Shown here one piece after another: positions 1-11,566 of a DNA stretch of 64,000 nt. Within the stretch, counting starts at the first letter, position 1, and the number at the start of each line of letters is the position of its first letter. Below the pieces are notes generated by a model. It ran no database searches. It saw nothing but the letters and a program-made list of their open reading frames with translations, and was not told the DNA's origin. The position numbers and the translations under genes were made by a program. This stretch comes from Haliclona indistincta (lineage: Eukaryota > Porifera > Demospongiae > Haplosclerida > Chalinidae), in contig OZ024786.1 of the NCBI GenBank assembly GCA_964017065.1, positions 13,135,469 to 13,199,468 on the forward strand, read 5' to 3'.

Positions 1-125
1 CATCCCTATATCCTTTCGTAAAATTTTTCTTTTTACAAGTCATTTTTTAAATCTGCACTATAATTATGCTTAAACAGAAATACACTATCAGTGTATGCAT
101 GTAAGTCAGTTGTATGTGATATGCA

Positions 126-452
126 CTAGTTGATCAGAGACTCTCTCCTCATGTACACTTCAGAAGAAGTAGGCTCAACCAGTTGCTCAGCACTTTCTTC
201 ATTATCTAACAGACCCTCTGACTCTTTCTTAGTGTCACACCAATTAGAAAAGTAGTGACGGATACGAAGGAAAATATGAAAAAGAAAAATTCCAGAAAAT
301 GTGAAAAGAGCAGCACTCACACTGATGACAGTGACCACTTGTTCATTATTATTGTCGTTCTGGTATACTGCAGCAAGAGCCGAGAGTAGACCAAGATTAA
401 GAAAAGATGAACATTCTAAAATGTTCAGGTATTTGTTCTGATAGACTCCTTC
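126..452 (-). CDS. Frame-shifted C-terminal segment of the beta-helix membrane protein
   Basis: From about 452 a second frame carries GVYQNKYLNILE, a further hydrophobic helix (VVTVISVSAALFTFSGIFLF) and a cytosolic tail ending in YMRRESLIN before TAG at 126-128. It overlaps the end of the longer frame (SLSKESIRTNT, stop at 425) by a few codons. One missing base (or two extra) near 450-460 would join the two. I see no convincing intron. The tail has several acidic residues and a possible phosphotyrosine site (SEVYMRR). It is either a real disabling mutation or a base-call error. Confidence 0.6.
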   Translation of the reverse strand, partial: EGVYQNKYLNILECSSFLNLGLLSALAAVYQNDNNNEQVVTVISVSAALFTFSGIFLFHIFLRIRHYFSNWCDTKKESEGLLDNEESAEQLVEPTSSEVYMRRESLIN

Positions 453-3400
453 GAAAGTGACCAGAGTGATAGAAGCACAGTGGTACTAGCTGTTATGAAG
501 ATAAGAGTACCGAATGTGTCCAAGTGAAGAGATACTAGTGTGAATGACATACGAACCAGGAGAAATAGACAAGTCAAAAACCGACAGTTGTCCTTGTAAG
601 GTCCATGGTAGGCATCAACAAAAGGCTTGAACTTGATCCACTGTCTACGAAAAAGCATTATTTTAGTGAGATATTTCTCAATCACAGCATCAAACAATAG
701 AGCAAGTGTGTAGGGAACAGCAAGAAGAAGAAACAACACAGCTGCTGCCATTAGTATGTAGTGTTCTTTAGAGAAATAAGCAACATTACCGTCAACATAC
801 CACACAACACTAGTTTCATGTTTGCAAGACAGTGTAACCCATGTGAGAGCAGGAGCAAATGTTCGAAAGATCTTCGTAAATGAGAGTAAGATGAGAGTAG
901 CAAGTACCTGCACTACATTGCCTCCAATCTTTCTGGACAGCCATGTGGAGTAGCGACACAGGACTATGATGGTGGCTATAATGAACCATATGTAGAGAGG
1001 GAACACAAACTGCAGCCACACCTTGGCATAGGCTGTCATACCATGGTAGAAGCATGTTTCAATGCCGAGGTCAAGATTGAGCCAAGCAACGAACTGACTC
1101 AGTACTGGAATAGGACCATTAGGAAAGAAGATACCAGTGCTCTCACTTATCTTGACAATACTGGCATAGAATATGAGCCCATTGATGGTACCAATGGAGA
1201 CTGTCAAGTTCAAAACCATCAAAAGAGCTACCAAACCAAACCCAGCAGCAGCAAAGGGAATGATCAGACCAAGATACGAGAATTGAGGACAATGAATACA
1301 GTTGTTAGTTCCCAGAGCAAGGCTGAGATTCTCCTGACACCTTCCACACAATATACCTGTCCTGTTGGGAGCACACTGGAGATCTGGATCAGTGAGAGAG
1401 AAGCTGACCTGTGCTGTGCTGCAGTAGTCGAATGGACATGGAGTTTGCACAACTACACAATCACTGATATTACCAATCCAGAGACTTCCTTTTCGAGTTA
1501 TCACTTTTCTCTTAGCATTACATGTGATAGTATTCATAGTTTTTAAGAACTTTGTACAATCACAAGACCTGGTATTATTTGAAATTTCGAAACCGAATGG
1601 ACAGCTATAAAATGACAGTGTTAGTAACTTGAATGTTTCTTTATCGAAAACCTTTATTTTATATGATGTATGACTTGGCACAAATGCAAACGTTGTGCAT
1701 CTCATAGCATTAGATTTGAACAGCTCTGGTTCAGCTGTATGAGTTTGTTGTATTTCAACGCTTGCTGGAACAACTCCATTTAGTTGTCCTACAGTGACTA
1801 CAGAGATATTGATCTCTTCTCCTGGATAGGCTGTCATTGATAGCTGTGTCTGAGAGCAGTTTATTGAGTTGTTGTCATCACAGAAGCAGACATCAGTAGG
1901 TTCTGATGATATTACTGAGGGACCAGTCTGTGCTGAATAGTTAAATGTCATCGAAAATAATTTAATAGCCGAGGTTGTTGAATCGAAAAAGAAGCTACAA
2001 TCATTTAAATTTCCACCATACAAAGCATTTCCTGCAACTTCTGCTTTATTGCCAGAAAATATAACTTTCGCTGTTTTGGGAATTGGTATGGAGTACTGAA
2101 AAAAGCATAGAGGAATTGATGACAGTTGGGTTGTACTTTGAACAAAAATGGCTCCTCCTCTTTGCCTTGCTTTGTTGTTGGTAAAATTGAGAAAAGAATT
2201 GTTGTTAAACTCAAGATATGAGTCACCGTACATAGCCAGTCCACCTCCATCAATACCAGTGTTGTTGTGAAATACTGATATACCATTCAGTATTAAAGTA
2301 GAATGATAGACGCATAGCCCAGTCAAGTTGATATTATTTGAAATGCTCACATTTTGTAGTATTAACCTTGTGATAGAAACTCCATGTACAACAGATCTTA
2401 TCGTACGAACATCATAGAAAGAAGTAATTGATTGGCTGTTGTTGTAAGCGGTAACATTTGATAGTTCAACATGCAATTGACTTTGTAATTCATTAGAAAA
2501 CAAATTCATCTCTAGTCCAAACAATGCAATATTGTGACTTACTTCTGATGATTTTATCGAGATTCTTGTCACAAACTTAACACTGTTAAATCCGAATATT
2601 ACAGCTGGGTTGATATCATTGTTGTTAAAGGTAAATTTGCTATTAGAAATTGATATATTCAACGAAAGCATTGTAAAACTTTGACTAAATGAGCAATCTT
2701 CATCACCAATTCCAGTTACAATTACAAAGCCATAACCTTGAGCAGCAGAGCTACATAAATTATTGATTGTCATATTAAAATTCGGAGCATCATGTGCGTC
2801 AGCTGAGATATAAATGTTTCCATGTCCAGTGTTCTTGTAAGCTATAACCGAGTCAAGAATAAAGGCGACACTGTAAGTTTTTTGACTTAAATTGATGTAA
2901 ATGCCAATACCATTGTGAAATGCACATGTTTCACAGTGTGCACCACTAAATGATGAATTGGTGTAAGTAATCAGTGTTTTGTACACATGATTTTGTGGAG
3001 CACAGCTTGGTAAGTCTTGATATATAAGTATAATATTTCCTCCTAAAGAATCATTTCCTTTAGCATAGTTCTGTGCAAATGAAGATTTTGTGATTATCAC
3101 ATCAACTCCATGTGTCATTATCAAAAGACCACTTCCTGACCCATTCTGTATAGAAACATGATCGATCTTATTACTATAACCAACTTTTAGGTTGTAGTAA
3201 TAAATGAGACTGGCATTGCAGGTTCCAAATTTGTGAAGGAAACCATCAATATCAGCTCCACAGTTAGTGATGGTGATATACCTGAAGGTGATGCTAAGGC
3301 AATCAATGAAAGCGATACCAGTACTAGACAGTTCAGTACACTTGATGATCACTGTAGACTGCCAGACAGTCTCATGAAAGCCCTGCTCCATTCTACCATC

Positions 3401-3658
3401 ACCTTCAAACACGGCATTAGTCAAATTCATAAAGACGATCATCTCTGGAAGATCTAACAAGTGAGTTCCCTCCAAGAAACGAACAACCAAGCCAGTAGAG
3501 TTGAAGAACATTTTAGCCATCTTTCCAAAAGTGTTGATGTCATAACAAGGAGTACCAGGGCATTGCTTTCCTTCAGACGGGTGAATGTAGACAACTCTTG
3601 TTGAGCATAGACATGACACACTGAGCACCAGAAGAAGAACGATTCTGTTGGTAGTCAT
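425..3658 (-). CDS. Beta-helix-repeat multi-pass membrane protein, main reading frame
   Basis: Open frame of 1077 codons. The start at 3658 is supported by a hydrophobic signal peptide (residues 1 to about 20). Residues about 30-640 are rich in N-glycosylation sites and in short Asn/Gly repeats (NNKARQRGGAIF, FSGNKAEVAGNALYGG), as in right-handed parallel beta-helix proteins of the Pmp/pectate-lyase-like type. A cysteine-rich stretch (CAPNRTGILCGRCQENL, CIHCP) follows near residues 790-830. The rest holds at least six hydrophobic segments. Proteins with an extracellular beta-helix, a Cys-rich linker and several membrane passes are frequent in sponge gene sets; no function is known to me. The frame ends abruptly at 425 because of a frameshift: homologous-looking coding sequence continues in another frame down to 126. 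Function unknown; a surface receptor or adhesion role is only inference. Confidence 0.85.
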   Translation of the reverse strand: MTTNRIVLLLVLSVSCLCSTRVVYIHPSEGKQCPGTPCYDINTFGKMAKMFFNSTGLVVRFLEGTHLLDLPEMIVFMNLTNAVFEGDGRMEQGFHETVWQSTVIIKCTELSSTGIAFIDCLSITFRYITITNCGADIDGFLHKFGTCNASLIYYYNLKVGYSNKIDHVSIQNGSGSGLLIMTHGVDVIITKSSFAQNYAKGNDSLGGNIILIYQDLPSCAPQNHVYKTLITYTNSSFSGAHCETCAFHNGIGIYINLSQKTYSVAFILDSVIAYKNTGHGNIYISADAHDAPNFNMTINNLCSSAAQGYGFVIVTGIGDEDCSFSQSFTMLSLNISISNSKFTFNNNDINPAVIFGFNSVKFVTRISIKSSEVSHNIALFGLEMNLFSNELQSQLHVELSNVTAYNNSQSITSFYDVRTIRSVVHGVSITRLILQNVSISNNINLTGLCVYHSTLILNGISVFHNNTGIDGGGLAMYGDSYLEFNNNSFLNFTNNKARQRGGAIFVQSTTQLSSIPLCFFQYSIPIPKTAKVIFSGNKAEVAGNALYGGNLNDCSFFFDSTTSAIKLFSMTFNYSAQTGPSVISSEPTDVCFCDDNNSINCSQTQLSMTAYPGEEINISVVTVGQLNGVVPASVEIQQTHTAEPELFKSNAMRCTTFAFVPSHTSYKIKVFDKETFKLLTLSFYSCPFGFEISNNTRSCDCTKFLKTMNTITCNAKRKVITRKGSLWIGNISDCVVVQTPCPFDYCSTAQVSFSLTDPDLQCAPNRTGILCGRCQENLSLALGTNNCIHCPQFSYLGLIIPFAAAGFGLVALLMVLNLTVSIGTINGLIFYASIVKISESTGIFFPNGPIPVLSQFVAWLNLDLGIETCFYHGMTAYAKVWLQFVFPLYIWFIIATIIVLCRYSTWLSRKIGGNVVQVLATLILLSFTKIFRTFAPALTWVTLSCKHETSVVWYVDGNVAYFSKEHYILMAAAVLFLLLAVPYTLALLFDAVIEKYLTKIMLFRRQWIKFKPFVDAYHGPYKDNCRFLTCLFLLVRMSFTLVSLHLDTFGTLIFITASTTVLLSLWSLSKESIRTNT

Positions 3659-3730
3659 TCTAAGGTTGCCAACTGTGATACATACTTATTTTAACAAATT
3701 TTACAGCAGTTTTTAAAAGAAGAAGTTTTG

Positions 3731-3813
3731 ATACATACCTATTCAGAACAGTAGAATGTATGATACTTACTTATTCAGAACAGTAGAATGTATGATACTT
3801 ACTTATTCAGAAC
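3731..3813. repeat. 32-bp tandem repeat with repeated splice-donor-like sequence
   Basis: About two and a half copies of a 32-bp unit lie just upstream of the minus-strand gene start. On the minus strand each unit contains AATAAGTAAGTATC, a strong GTAAGT donor-like site. An ACAG acceptor-like site lies a few bases before the ATG. A 5' UTR intron with duplicated donors is possible. Confidence 0.6.
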
Positions 3814-3822
3814 TTCTCAACA

Positions 3823-4428
3823 TTGAAAGTACAACTTATGTTACTTGAAAACGATTATGTGTTGTAGCAGACAAGTTTGTCAACTAATTTTGCATGCACA
3901 GCTTCTGAAATGAAATCCGCCCCACCTGCTCTTATAGCCATGTATGCTTGGCTATACATGTGATTGCTGCTGCACAATAATTTAACTTGAAAATTGAATT
4001 ATTTCAGGACAAAAGTAATGACAGATCAGTTTTATACATGGTGTGACTGCTAATTTATCATGATCATAAATCAAGATGCCGACTCTAATGGAGGCCAGTT
4101 CCAGATTTTCGTCTGTCTGTGTGCTAGTGTTTCTTTGCTGGTGTTGGTATTCCCAACTGATTGCCAACTGTATTCCCAACTGTTTTTACTTAACTGCAAA
4201 CTCTCAGTCAACAAAAGGTGTTCTTTTTTCAGCAACTATTCAAGATGCGGCCTAAGATTGTCATTACTTTCACTTTTCTCGACTTTTGATAGAGAGCTGT
4301 TTTTTAGGAATTGCAAAGTAGTTTGTGACTGAGCTTAGGTTTTCAATTTCACGAAACATTGTAAAACTGTTCTGTAGTTTACTAAACTTTACTATTATGG
4401 TGCATTTGAAAAGTCTGTAACACTATTA
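3823..4428. other. Spacer, no gene seen
   Basis: Intergenic sequence between the first gene and repeat X copy 1. Short open frames on both strands show no recognisable protein features. Confidence 0.5.
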
Positions 4429-5598
4429 GGGAGGCACGGTAGTGCCTCACTATGTAGGGTTGAACGAGAAAAAAAGATGGCGGCTACATACAATGTATTA
4501 GCGTTCAAACGCTGATATTTCGCCTGGTGATGAATTTTATATGTCAAAAGACACTTAAATCTGCTTCGGGCGTTGCCCCATCATACAGTAGCAAGGAGAT
4601 TGCTCGAGATTGTTGCTAAAGTGACGAAACTAAAAGCGGTGAAAATCGTGTTTCGTCATCTTCGTTTTCTTATTCTTTCTTCTTTCTTCAACTCGCCTAG
4701 TGCCTCTACGCGAGCAGTGCCGAGACCAAAACACCCACGAACAGTCGTGAAATTCTCCTGGCATGTGCCTTTTGAACTTAGTTTTTAGCGAAACGGCGAT
4801 ATAAATTCCGCGATTTCTCGATCGTGATCCATTGTCAGCTAAGTGTTAGACGCCATTAATGTGATTGCGCAATACGCACGTGACCAAGCACTAGCTTGAG
4901 TATCTCCATGCCGTATTGTTCACGGAGAACACATATCTGTATGGAGTCTTCGATGAACGGCAAGCTATAGGATCACCATTCTGCGCTTGCCAGATATAAA
5001 GTATAACCGCCGTACAATACAGGTCAACAAACTAGTGTGGGTGGGGCTCGTATGCACTGCATGCATACATGCGTAGGCGAGCTGATAGTATAGCATAACA
5101 ATTATTTTTTGCTACAAGTTTAAAATAAAGAAAAGCCATCAACAACAAGAAACTAAACAATGCTGGAACAAAGACGGCTCAGTACGTCCATGATAATTAT
5201 TTGAACAGCACTTCACTGAAAAAGTAAAAAGGACACAAACAAGAAAATTAAAAAGATTTCTATCGAAATCAAAAAGATGTAGGGTTGTGAAATCTACCAC
5301 TGGTTCACAATGTAAACTAACAAGGAACAAGCATGGAATGGTAACACAATTGACTTGCTAACAGACCATAGATCCCTACATCAGTGGCTGTACACAAGCT
5401 GAATGCACGTCAGGTGTCAGCAGTCAACAAGTAGGTCAACCACACCAGCCACTGATGTAAGGATCTATGGTCTGTTAGCAAGTCAGTTGTGTTACCATTC
5501 CATGCTCGTTCCTTGTTAGTTTACATTGTGAACCAGTGGTAGATTTCACAACCCTACATCCTTTTGATTTCGATAGAAATCTTTTTAATTTTCTCGTT
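4429..5598 (+). mobile_element. Repeat X copy 1 (~1.2 kb, hairpin end plus long inverted repeat end)
   Basis: One of three copies (also 7286-8533 and 48667-49907). One end is a GGGAGGCA...TGCCTCnCTA hairpin (4429-4453), followed by a conserved AAGATGGCGGC block near 4474 that matches the YY1 consensus. The other end is a large inverted repeat: arms about 5240-5393 and 5443-5598, outer termini CAAGAAAATTAAAAAG and its complement. The middle (4560-5100) is conserved between copies but has no credible protein. A non-autonomous DNA transposon or foldback element is likely; I cannot name the superfamily. Confidence 0.7.
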
Positions 5599-5918
5599 TT
5601 GATGAGTATCAATGGCCGGACTATTGTCTTTCAACTTATTTTACATAAACTATCCAGGCGTACTATTATACTTAGCAGATTGTTGTGTTCATATTGAGAG
5701 CATGTAAAATTGTTTCAATTGTGTAATCTTCTTTTATCGCCGTCATCCCTACATATCATTGCCGACCTGACAATGATAATGATAACTAACTAAATTATCA
5801 TTGGTGTTGGATTGGTGTATCATTTTATGTACAGTGATTATTTGCCCAAGGAGCTGCTAGCCCTATGCTGAAGCAAAAGGAAGACCTAAATTGGGCCAAC
5901 TTGTGTGCTATATAACTA

Positions 5919-6120
5919 TTACAAAGAGAAGACAAAACTGCACTGCAGTACAATCAGCTTGAGCTAGTACTGCTCTCGAATGTCTTTAGCTAAATTTTGA
6001 GTGCCTGCATGTATACACTATACGGACAAAATATAACCATGTGTCTACTGACAGATTTTGCCTCACTATAAATTTTTGTTCGTGGAATGTATCAGGGTTG
6101 TTTTTGAACTGCAATAACGG
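5919..6120 (-). pseudogene. 5' relic of the array membrane-protein family
   Basis: Similar along its length to 9890-10080, the 5' part of array copy 1: the start of exon 2 (degenerate LKIQPQTF region), the short intron and upstream sequence including TTTTGCCTCAC and GTGGAATG. The rest of the gene is absent. This extends the footprint of the family about 3 kb left of its first recognisable gene. Confidence 0.6.
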
Positions 6121-6806
6121 TTATGTGTTTTTAACAATTTTGTTGTATGGAATTTTTTATACTTTCAGGATGCTAGCTCAGCTCAGTTAGAATTTCTTTC
6201 ACATAACTACACATAGACATAACACACTCATGTATGATAAATACTACATGACCGATTTTTTTACTCACTACAAATCACTAGTAACAAATGTCCCTTTAAG
6301 GTGGCGGGCTACCATTCACCCACTCATTGTGAATATCATTATAAGCTGCAGAGCTCACAGTACTACACGTACACAATACAGAGATCGAGTCCAGAATTTT
6401 AATTTCTCACAAGATTTTAGATTCTGTGATTTTGATTACGTACTTGAAGATAGCAACTTGCGGAGGGATTGACGCAGAGCTTTTTTGAATAATTCACTGA
6501 TTTGGAAGCTTTAATGATGCATTGTTTGCCAAGTCACTACGACACTCTGTTTGTCGACGATAACTCATGCACGATTCAAAACAGGTAGTTTGAAAAGGCT
6601 GTGTCAATCCTTCGAGGATGTTGTTGGCTTGACATCAGGTGCTTTTCATTGACTAGCTAACGCTACACATCACATTATCTTGTTAGAAAATTTGTATAGC
6701 GTTTGACGTGGTGAGTGTGCGCTTAGTGCTTTGTAAATTTCGATGAGACTCGTTGACTATGCGAGGACGTACGTTATGTATGGTTTCACATGAGTTTTGA
6801 TGAGTA

Positions 6807-7058
6807 GATATGCACCATACAGGAAGTTACAGTTTGATGAGTATAGATATGTTGAAGTATGCAAATAATTTTTATGAAAGTAGTGATAATAATACAATTT
6901 TTAGTCCAGGGTGAGACAGCTAAAATGTGAAATGATAGTTCAGAAAGAATATGTACCAAACAGGAAGTTGCTTTGTGATTCTGATTAAATAAGTACCATA
7001 CAGGATGTTGCTTTGTGATTCCGAGTAGATGTGTACTATACAGGATGTTACATTGTGA
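6807..7058. repeat. Degenerate tandem repeats (about four units)
   Basis: Imperfect units share rTACCATACAGGAwGTTrC followed by TTTGTGATTmyG, at about 6807, 6955, 6993 and 7031. Unequal spacing and divergence suggest an old minisatellite. No repeat/spacer regularity of CRISPR type is present. Confidence 0.5.
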
Positions 7059-7285
7059 TTACGTTATAACCCTTCGCTTGCATGTCTATGCCTACACTTT
7101 ACTTCAATTCAGTCCAGAGCACTCAACTTTCATGTTGATTGGTTTTAGTGGTTATAAAATCAGCATGGTGTCCACCTGACTTTGGGTAGATTCTTCTCAA
7201 GAACTGGAAATTTGAGCTGTGAGCTGTGAACTGACCAACTGCTTTCCTTTCCAAGGGAGGGACATCACTTGAGCACACAAAACTA

Positions 7286-8533
7286 CAAGAAAATTAAAAA
7301 GATTTCTATCGAAATCAAAAGGATGTAGGGTTGTGAAATCTACCACTGGTCAACAATGTAAACTAACAAGGAACAAGCATGGAATGGTAACACGATTGTC
7401 TTGCTAACAGACCATAGATCCCTACATCAGTGGCTGCTGTAGTTGACTATAGCTAGTTCAGCTTAGCTTGTTGCTGTTGACTGACACCTGACGTCCATTC
7501 AGCTTGTGACAGCTTATGTACAGCCACTGATGTAGGGATCTATGGTCTGTTAGCAAGACAATCGTGTTACCATTCCATGCTTGTTCCTTGTTAGTTTACA
7601 TTGTTGACCAGTGGTAGATTTCACAACCCTACATCCTTTTGATTTCGATAGAAATCTTTTTAATTTTCTTGTTTGTGTCCTTTTTTTCTTTTTCAGTGAA
7701 GTACAGTTCAATATCATGCAATTACTGAGCCATCTTTGTTTCCACCATTGGTTTGGTTTTCTTGTTGTTGATGGCTTTTCTTTATTATTAACAATTTTAA
7801 ACTTGTAGCTAAATAATTCTTATGCTGTAGATATCAGCTCGCCTACGCATGCATGAATACATGAATACAGTGCATACGAGCCCCGCCCACACTTGTTTAC
7901 GGCGGTTATAATTATCTGGCAAGGCAGAATGGTGATTCTGCGCTTGCTAGCTTACCGTTCTTCGAAGACTCCAGACAAATAATGTGTTCTCCGTGATCTA
8001 TACGGCGGTAACGGCGTGGCGATACTCAAGCTTGTGCTTGGTCACGTGCGCTAACCACAGCTTGGTCACGTGCGTATTGCGCAATCACTATAATTATTAA
8101 TGGCGTCTAACACTTAGCTGACAATGGATCACGATCGAGAAATCGCGGAATTTATATCGCCGTTGCGCTAAAAACTAAGTTCAAAAGGCACATGCCAGGA
8201 GAATTTCACTCCTGTTCGTGGGTGTTTTGGTCTCGGCACTGCTCACGTAAAGGTGCTAGGCGAGTGGAAGAAAGAAAGAAAGAAGAAAGAAGAAAACGAA
8301 GATGACGAAACTCGATTTTCACCGTTTCCAGGTTCGTCACTTTAATAACAATCTCGAGCAATCTCCTTGCTACTGTAAGATGGGGCAACGCCAGATAGCA
8401 AATTTAAGTGTCTTTGGACGTATAAAATTCATCACCAGGCGAAATATCAGCGTTTGAACGCTAATACATTGTATGTAGCCGCCATCTTGTTTTCTCGTTC
8501 AACCCTACATAGGGAGACACTACCGTGTCTCCC
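7286..8533 (-). mobile_element. Repeat X copy 2 (opposite orientation)
   Basis: Same structure as copy 1 but reversed. The long inverted repeat comes first (arms about 7286-7440 and 7515-7690); the hairpin end ACACTACCGTGTCTCCCTA is near 8516-8533. The YY1-like motif appears as GCCGCCATCTT near 8480. A GAAA-rich tract near 8265-8295 differs in length from the TTTC tract of copy 3. Copies 1 and 2 face each other around 5.6-7.28 kb. Confidence 0.7.
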
Positions 8534-8997
8534 TAATAAGACAGCCAATAGACTCAGTAGTCTTTTGCACCTTGTACACGTATTCAAGCGTGGGACAATA
8601 TGTGCATTGTATGTATACTTTGTGAGATGTCGAGCCATGACATAAAATTCAATTGTGGGTTTTGAGAAACCTGTGTAATGTACATGCCTATACACATTGT
8701 TGATGCAACTTTTTAACATGCACATTGCATAAACATCTGTCGTACTCTGTTGCTAAGCATCTGTTACGCTAGCTACCAATGCCTATTATGGTTTAGGGTA
8801 TGTGTACATGTGAATATTGAACTCACAGGAATATAATTATAACAAAGACCCTTGCGTAAACAACACAAGTAAACAATTTTAGCTGAAACACTAAACTGTT
8901 GAGTCTAAAACCTTGTCTCATTCCTATGTACAAGTAAACTTACACCAACTCAACTACTATACAGTATACAGTGAATATGAGTGGATATTAAAGTATT
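8534..8997. other. Spacer, no gene seen
   Basis: Between repeat X copy 2 and the 3' side of array copy 1. It shares the CAACTCAACTACTATACAGTATACAGTGA block (8950-8975) with the 3' flank of array copy 2 (13450-13480), so it is part of the duplicated unit. Confidence 0.5.
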
Positions 8998-9114
8998 TCA
9001 GTTCGGAATTTCTTTCTTTTCATCATCAATGTTGACCGATTCAAGACCTAAGTCCTGTTCATCAGGTTGAGGATGCAAGTGTTGATAGAGAGAGCGAGGA
9101 AGAAGTTTCTCTTG

Positions 9115-10012
9115 TCATGTCTTTGACAGACAGCAATACACCAGCAGCAGTACTATGACAGTGATGACCACTATCAGTACCAGAACATTCATAACAATCC
9201 AACCTATTCTTACATTTGGTCCAAAGCAGCCAAGTGGTAAAAAATTGCTTGCCAGTATATGCATGCCAAAAGCAACTATGAGAACAATTGCACCGAGATT
9301 CGAAGCAGCACAGCTGATGTTAACATTGCATTTACTGTATTGAATGTTCATTGTGTAAAACAGAATGAGCATATAGGTAAGAACAAACAAGGCCCATAGC
9401 ACAAACGATCCTGCTAGTCCACCTACTGTGCATCCAGGGAAAGAAAATACTATGAGTCCATACAATGCATCGAATTCCACCAGCAATGTCAAAGATTCAG
9501 CAGCATGAACCCACTCTGGCACCAACTGGAGTTTGGCTTCTGTGGTTTGATGTTCTTTGGCTAGACTAGACTGGTAGTACTTGGATATGAAGAATGGAAT
9601 AAACCGATAAAACACCACTACCATGCCTAGTAGCATGGGTGTTGCTACTGGTATGAATAAGTTTGTGCCCAAGTAGTAAAATATTCCAGCGATGAAGTAT
9701 GCTATATCGACTAACCAAACTGCTTTCAAGCATTTGCAATCTCTTTTCACATTACGGATCAGAATATAAACTATTCCTATGATCAGGTAGGCAGCTCCGA
9801 TTATACCATAGATAACAAAGAGAGAGATTCCAACACCAGGACCTTGCAGTGTTGTTGCATGAGAGATGATATGAATTAACAAAGAGAAGACAAGACTGCA
9901 CTGCAGTATGATCAACTTGAGGTAGCTGCTCTTGAAAGTCTGTGGCTGAATCTTGAGTACCTGCATATACATTGGACAAATACCAGCAGACTATAGCTAT
10001 AGAACTAACCAT
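9115..10012 (-). CDS. Array copy 1: multi-pass membrane protein with premature stop in the tail
   Basis: Two exons: ATG at 10010-10012, intron 9961-10009 (GTTAGT...GCAG), exon 2 from 9960. The frame stops at TGA 9115-9117, where every other copy has CGA (Arg) in the motif SKTRQEK; this looks like a CpG-type C-to-T change. In-frame coding for the missing tail (QEKLLPR... to ...KEIPN) continues intact to a normal stop at 8998-9000, so the mutation is recent or the short form is tolerated. All membrane segments are kept; about 38 cytosolic residues are lost. The stretch NIQYSKCNVNISCAASNLGAIVL-like is shared with the plus-strand copy at 60.5 kb, so the two are probable sisters. Confidence 0.7.
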
Positions 10013-10079
10013 GATTTTTCTATAAACAGATTTTGCCTCACGGTCAAATATTGTACGTGGAATGCATCAAATCAACAGT

Positions 10080-11376
10080 GGGTTGTCTTATATTACATCA
10101 CATTATGACGCTGGGTAATTAGTTCGGTGTGCACTATATAGAATGTATGAATGTGATTTTGATTTAAATCAATCGGTGTTTACTTAAAAAATAAGAAATG
10201 AAAATTTCAATGCAGTTTGATGTTAAAAAGCATCAAACTACATTTAACTTTCCAGCAATGGCTATAATATCAATACTGGAAGTGTCTATCTTGATTCTAT
10301 CACTGAATGTGCATGACTATGACACTACAAGCTCCTACTTTGCAATTGCGTAAAAAGGACACCTGTCTACCAAGAAATGAAATTCGATACAACTATGACT
10401 ACAGTCAACAGTTGTCTATGACTACAGGTGTGCATTTAACAGAACGGCTTTAAGGGTGGAAATCCCAAACATCAGGATTACGAATATTTTGGTTTCTACT
10501 GTTAGTTGAAGGCTTGGTCAGTCACACTGATCACCCAAGAAAGTCGCCATTCGTCTTGTGGGCGTAGCAAGCCCCACCCAATGACGAAAAGTTGCGTTTG
10601 TTTCCTGAGCATGCCACACCCACACAAAATGTCAGACATAAACTTTGGTAGACAAGGAAGAAACGTATGTATGGCATTTTGCAAAAAGGTCTCTGTCTGT
10701 AAGTTACAGAGGGGCGAATATTTAATGAGAGGACACGATTTCGGCAAAAATCCCCTACCAGCAAGAGCGATGGAAGAAGATACATCTCCTTTTGCCAGAG
10801 CGCCAAAAAAATGCCACCTGACGCCCTCCCCACAACCCACGCACCCCTATGTGGGTCTCTCCTGATTGCCGAGTACGAAATAATTTTGTTCCAAATACGG
10901 CAAGTGCTACTGGAGTGTGGGTACACCCATTTTCCTTGTAAAACGGGCAAGTAATAGCCAGGACACTGTAGATTATATTGTGCAAAGGGCAGCAAGAAAG
11001 AATAGTTCGGGTTTTCCTGGCTTAATCATTCACAACTGTATTGAATAGGTGTGTGTCAAAAAGTTTGATAATCTTATCACAAAACTACATGTACCATCTA
11101 ATTCTCACTCAAACTCGAGTCGTTGTTCGAGTCGTACAGCTGTGCACGAATGTATGCTGTACTAGGTCTGTGTAGTTTTCACACAAAATAGCGATGAATA
11201 GTTTTCTGATATTCCACTGTTATAATCTCCTTGAAATGGTTTTTTGTTGTAATTAGTGGTTTATTGTATCATTTCATTGGCAGACTTCAGAAGTTTAATA
11301 CTGACTATACACATCGGTTGTGCAAATAATTATAATTATAGTAAACCACAGCTGTAGCTCAGTGTCACTATGCCAA
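10080..11376. other. Spacer with a GC-richer patch, no gene recognised
   Basis: Overlapping open frames of 110-150 codons occur on both strands at 10500-11000, in a locally GC-richer patch. They show no signal peptide, membrane helix, motif or splice pattern I can recognise, and overlap on opposite strands argues against coding. No relic of the array family is visible here. Confidence 0.4.
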
Positions 11377-11566
11377 TAAAGCACCAAAGGTGCAGATGCC
11401 TCGGTGCAGTAGCATGTATGCTAGCCTGCAATTAGCAGATGCATATGACAGTACGTATGCATGCAGTAGATCAATGGAAGCATCAAACAGTTCCATGGAA
11501 GCACGCAATGTGCACTGAAGCTGCAGTAGAAGTGACCAGCAGATCCATGGAACATTCAGGCAAGCA

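Noticed and set aside
6807..7058. Repeats that could suggest a CRISPR-like array
   Set aside because: Units are degenerate and unevenly spaced, in clearly eukaryotic sequence with introns.
10502..10995. Overlapping open frames of 110-154 codons on both strands
   Set aside because: Antisense to one another, no protein features, no splice support; best explained by locally GC-rich sequence with few stops.
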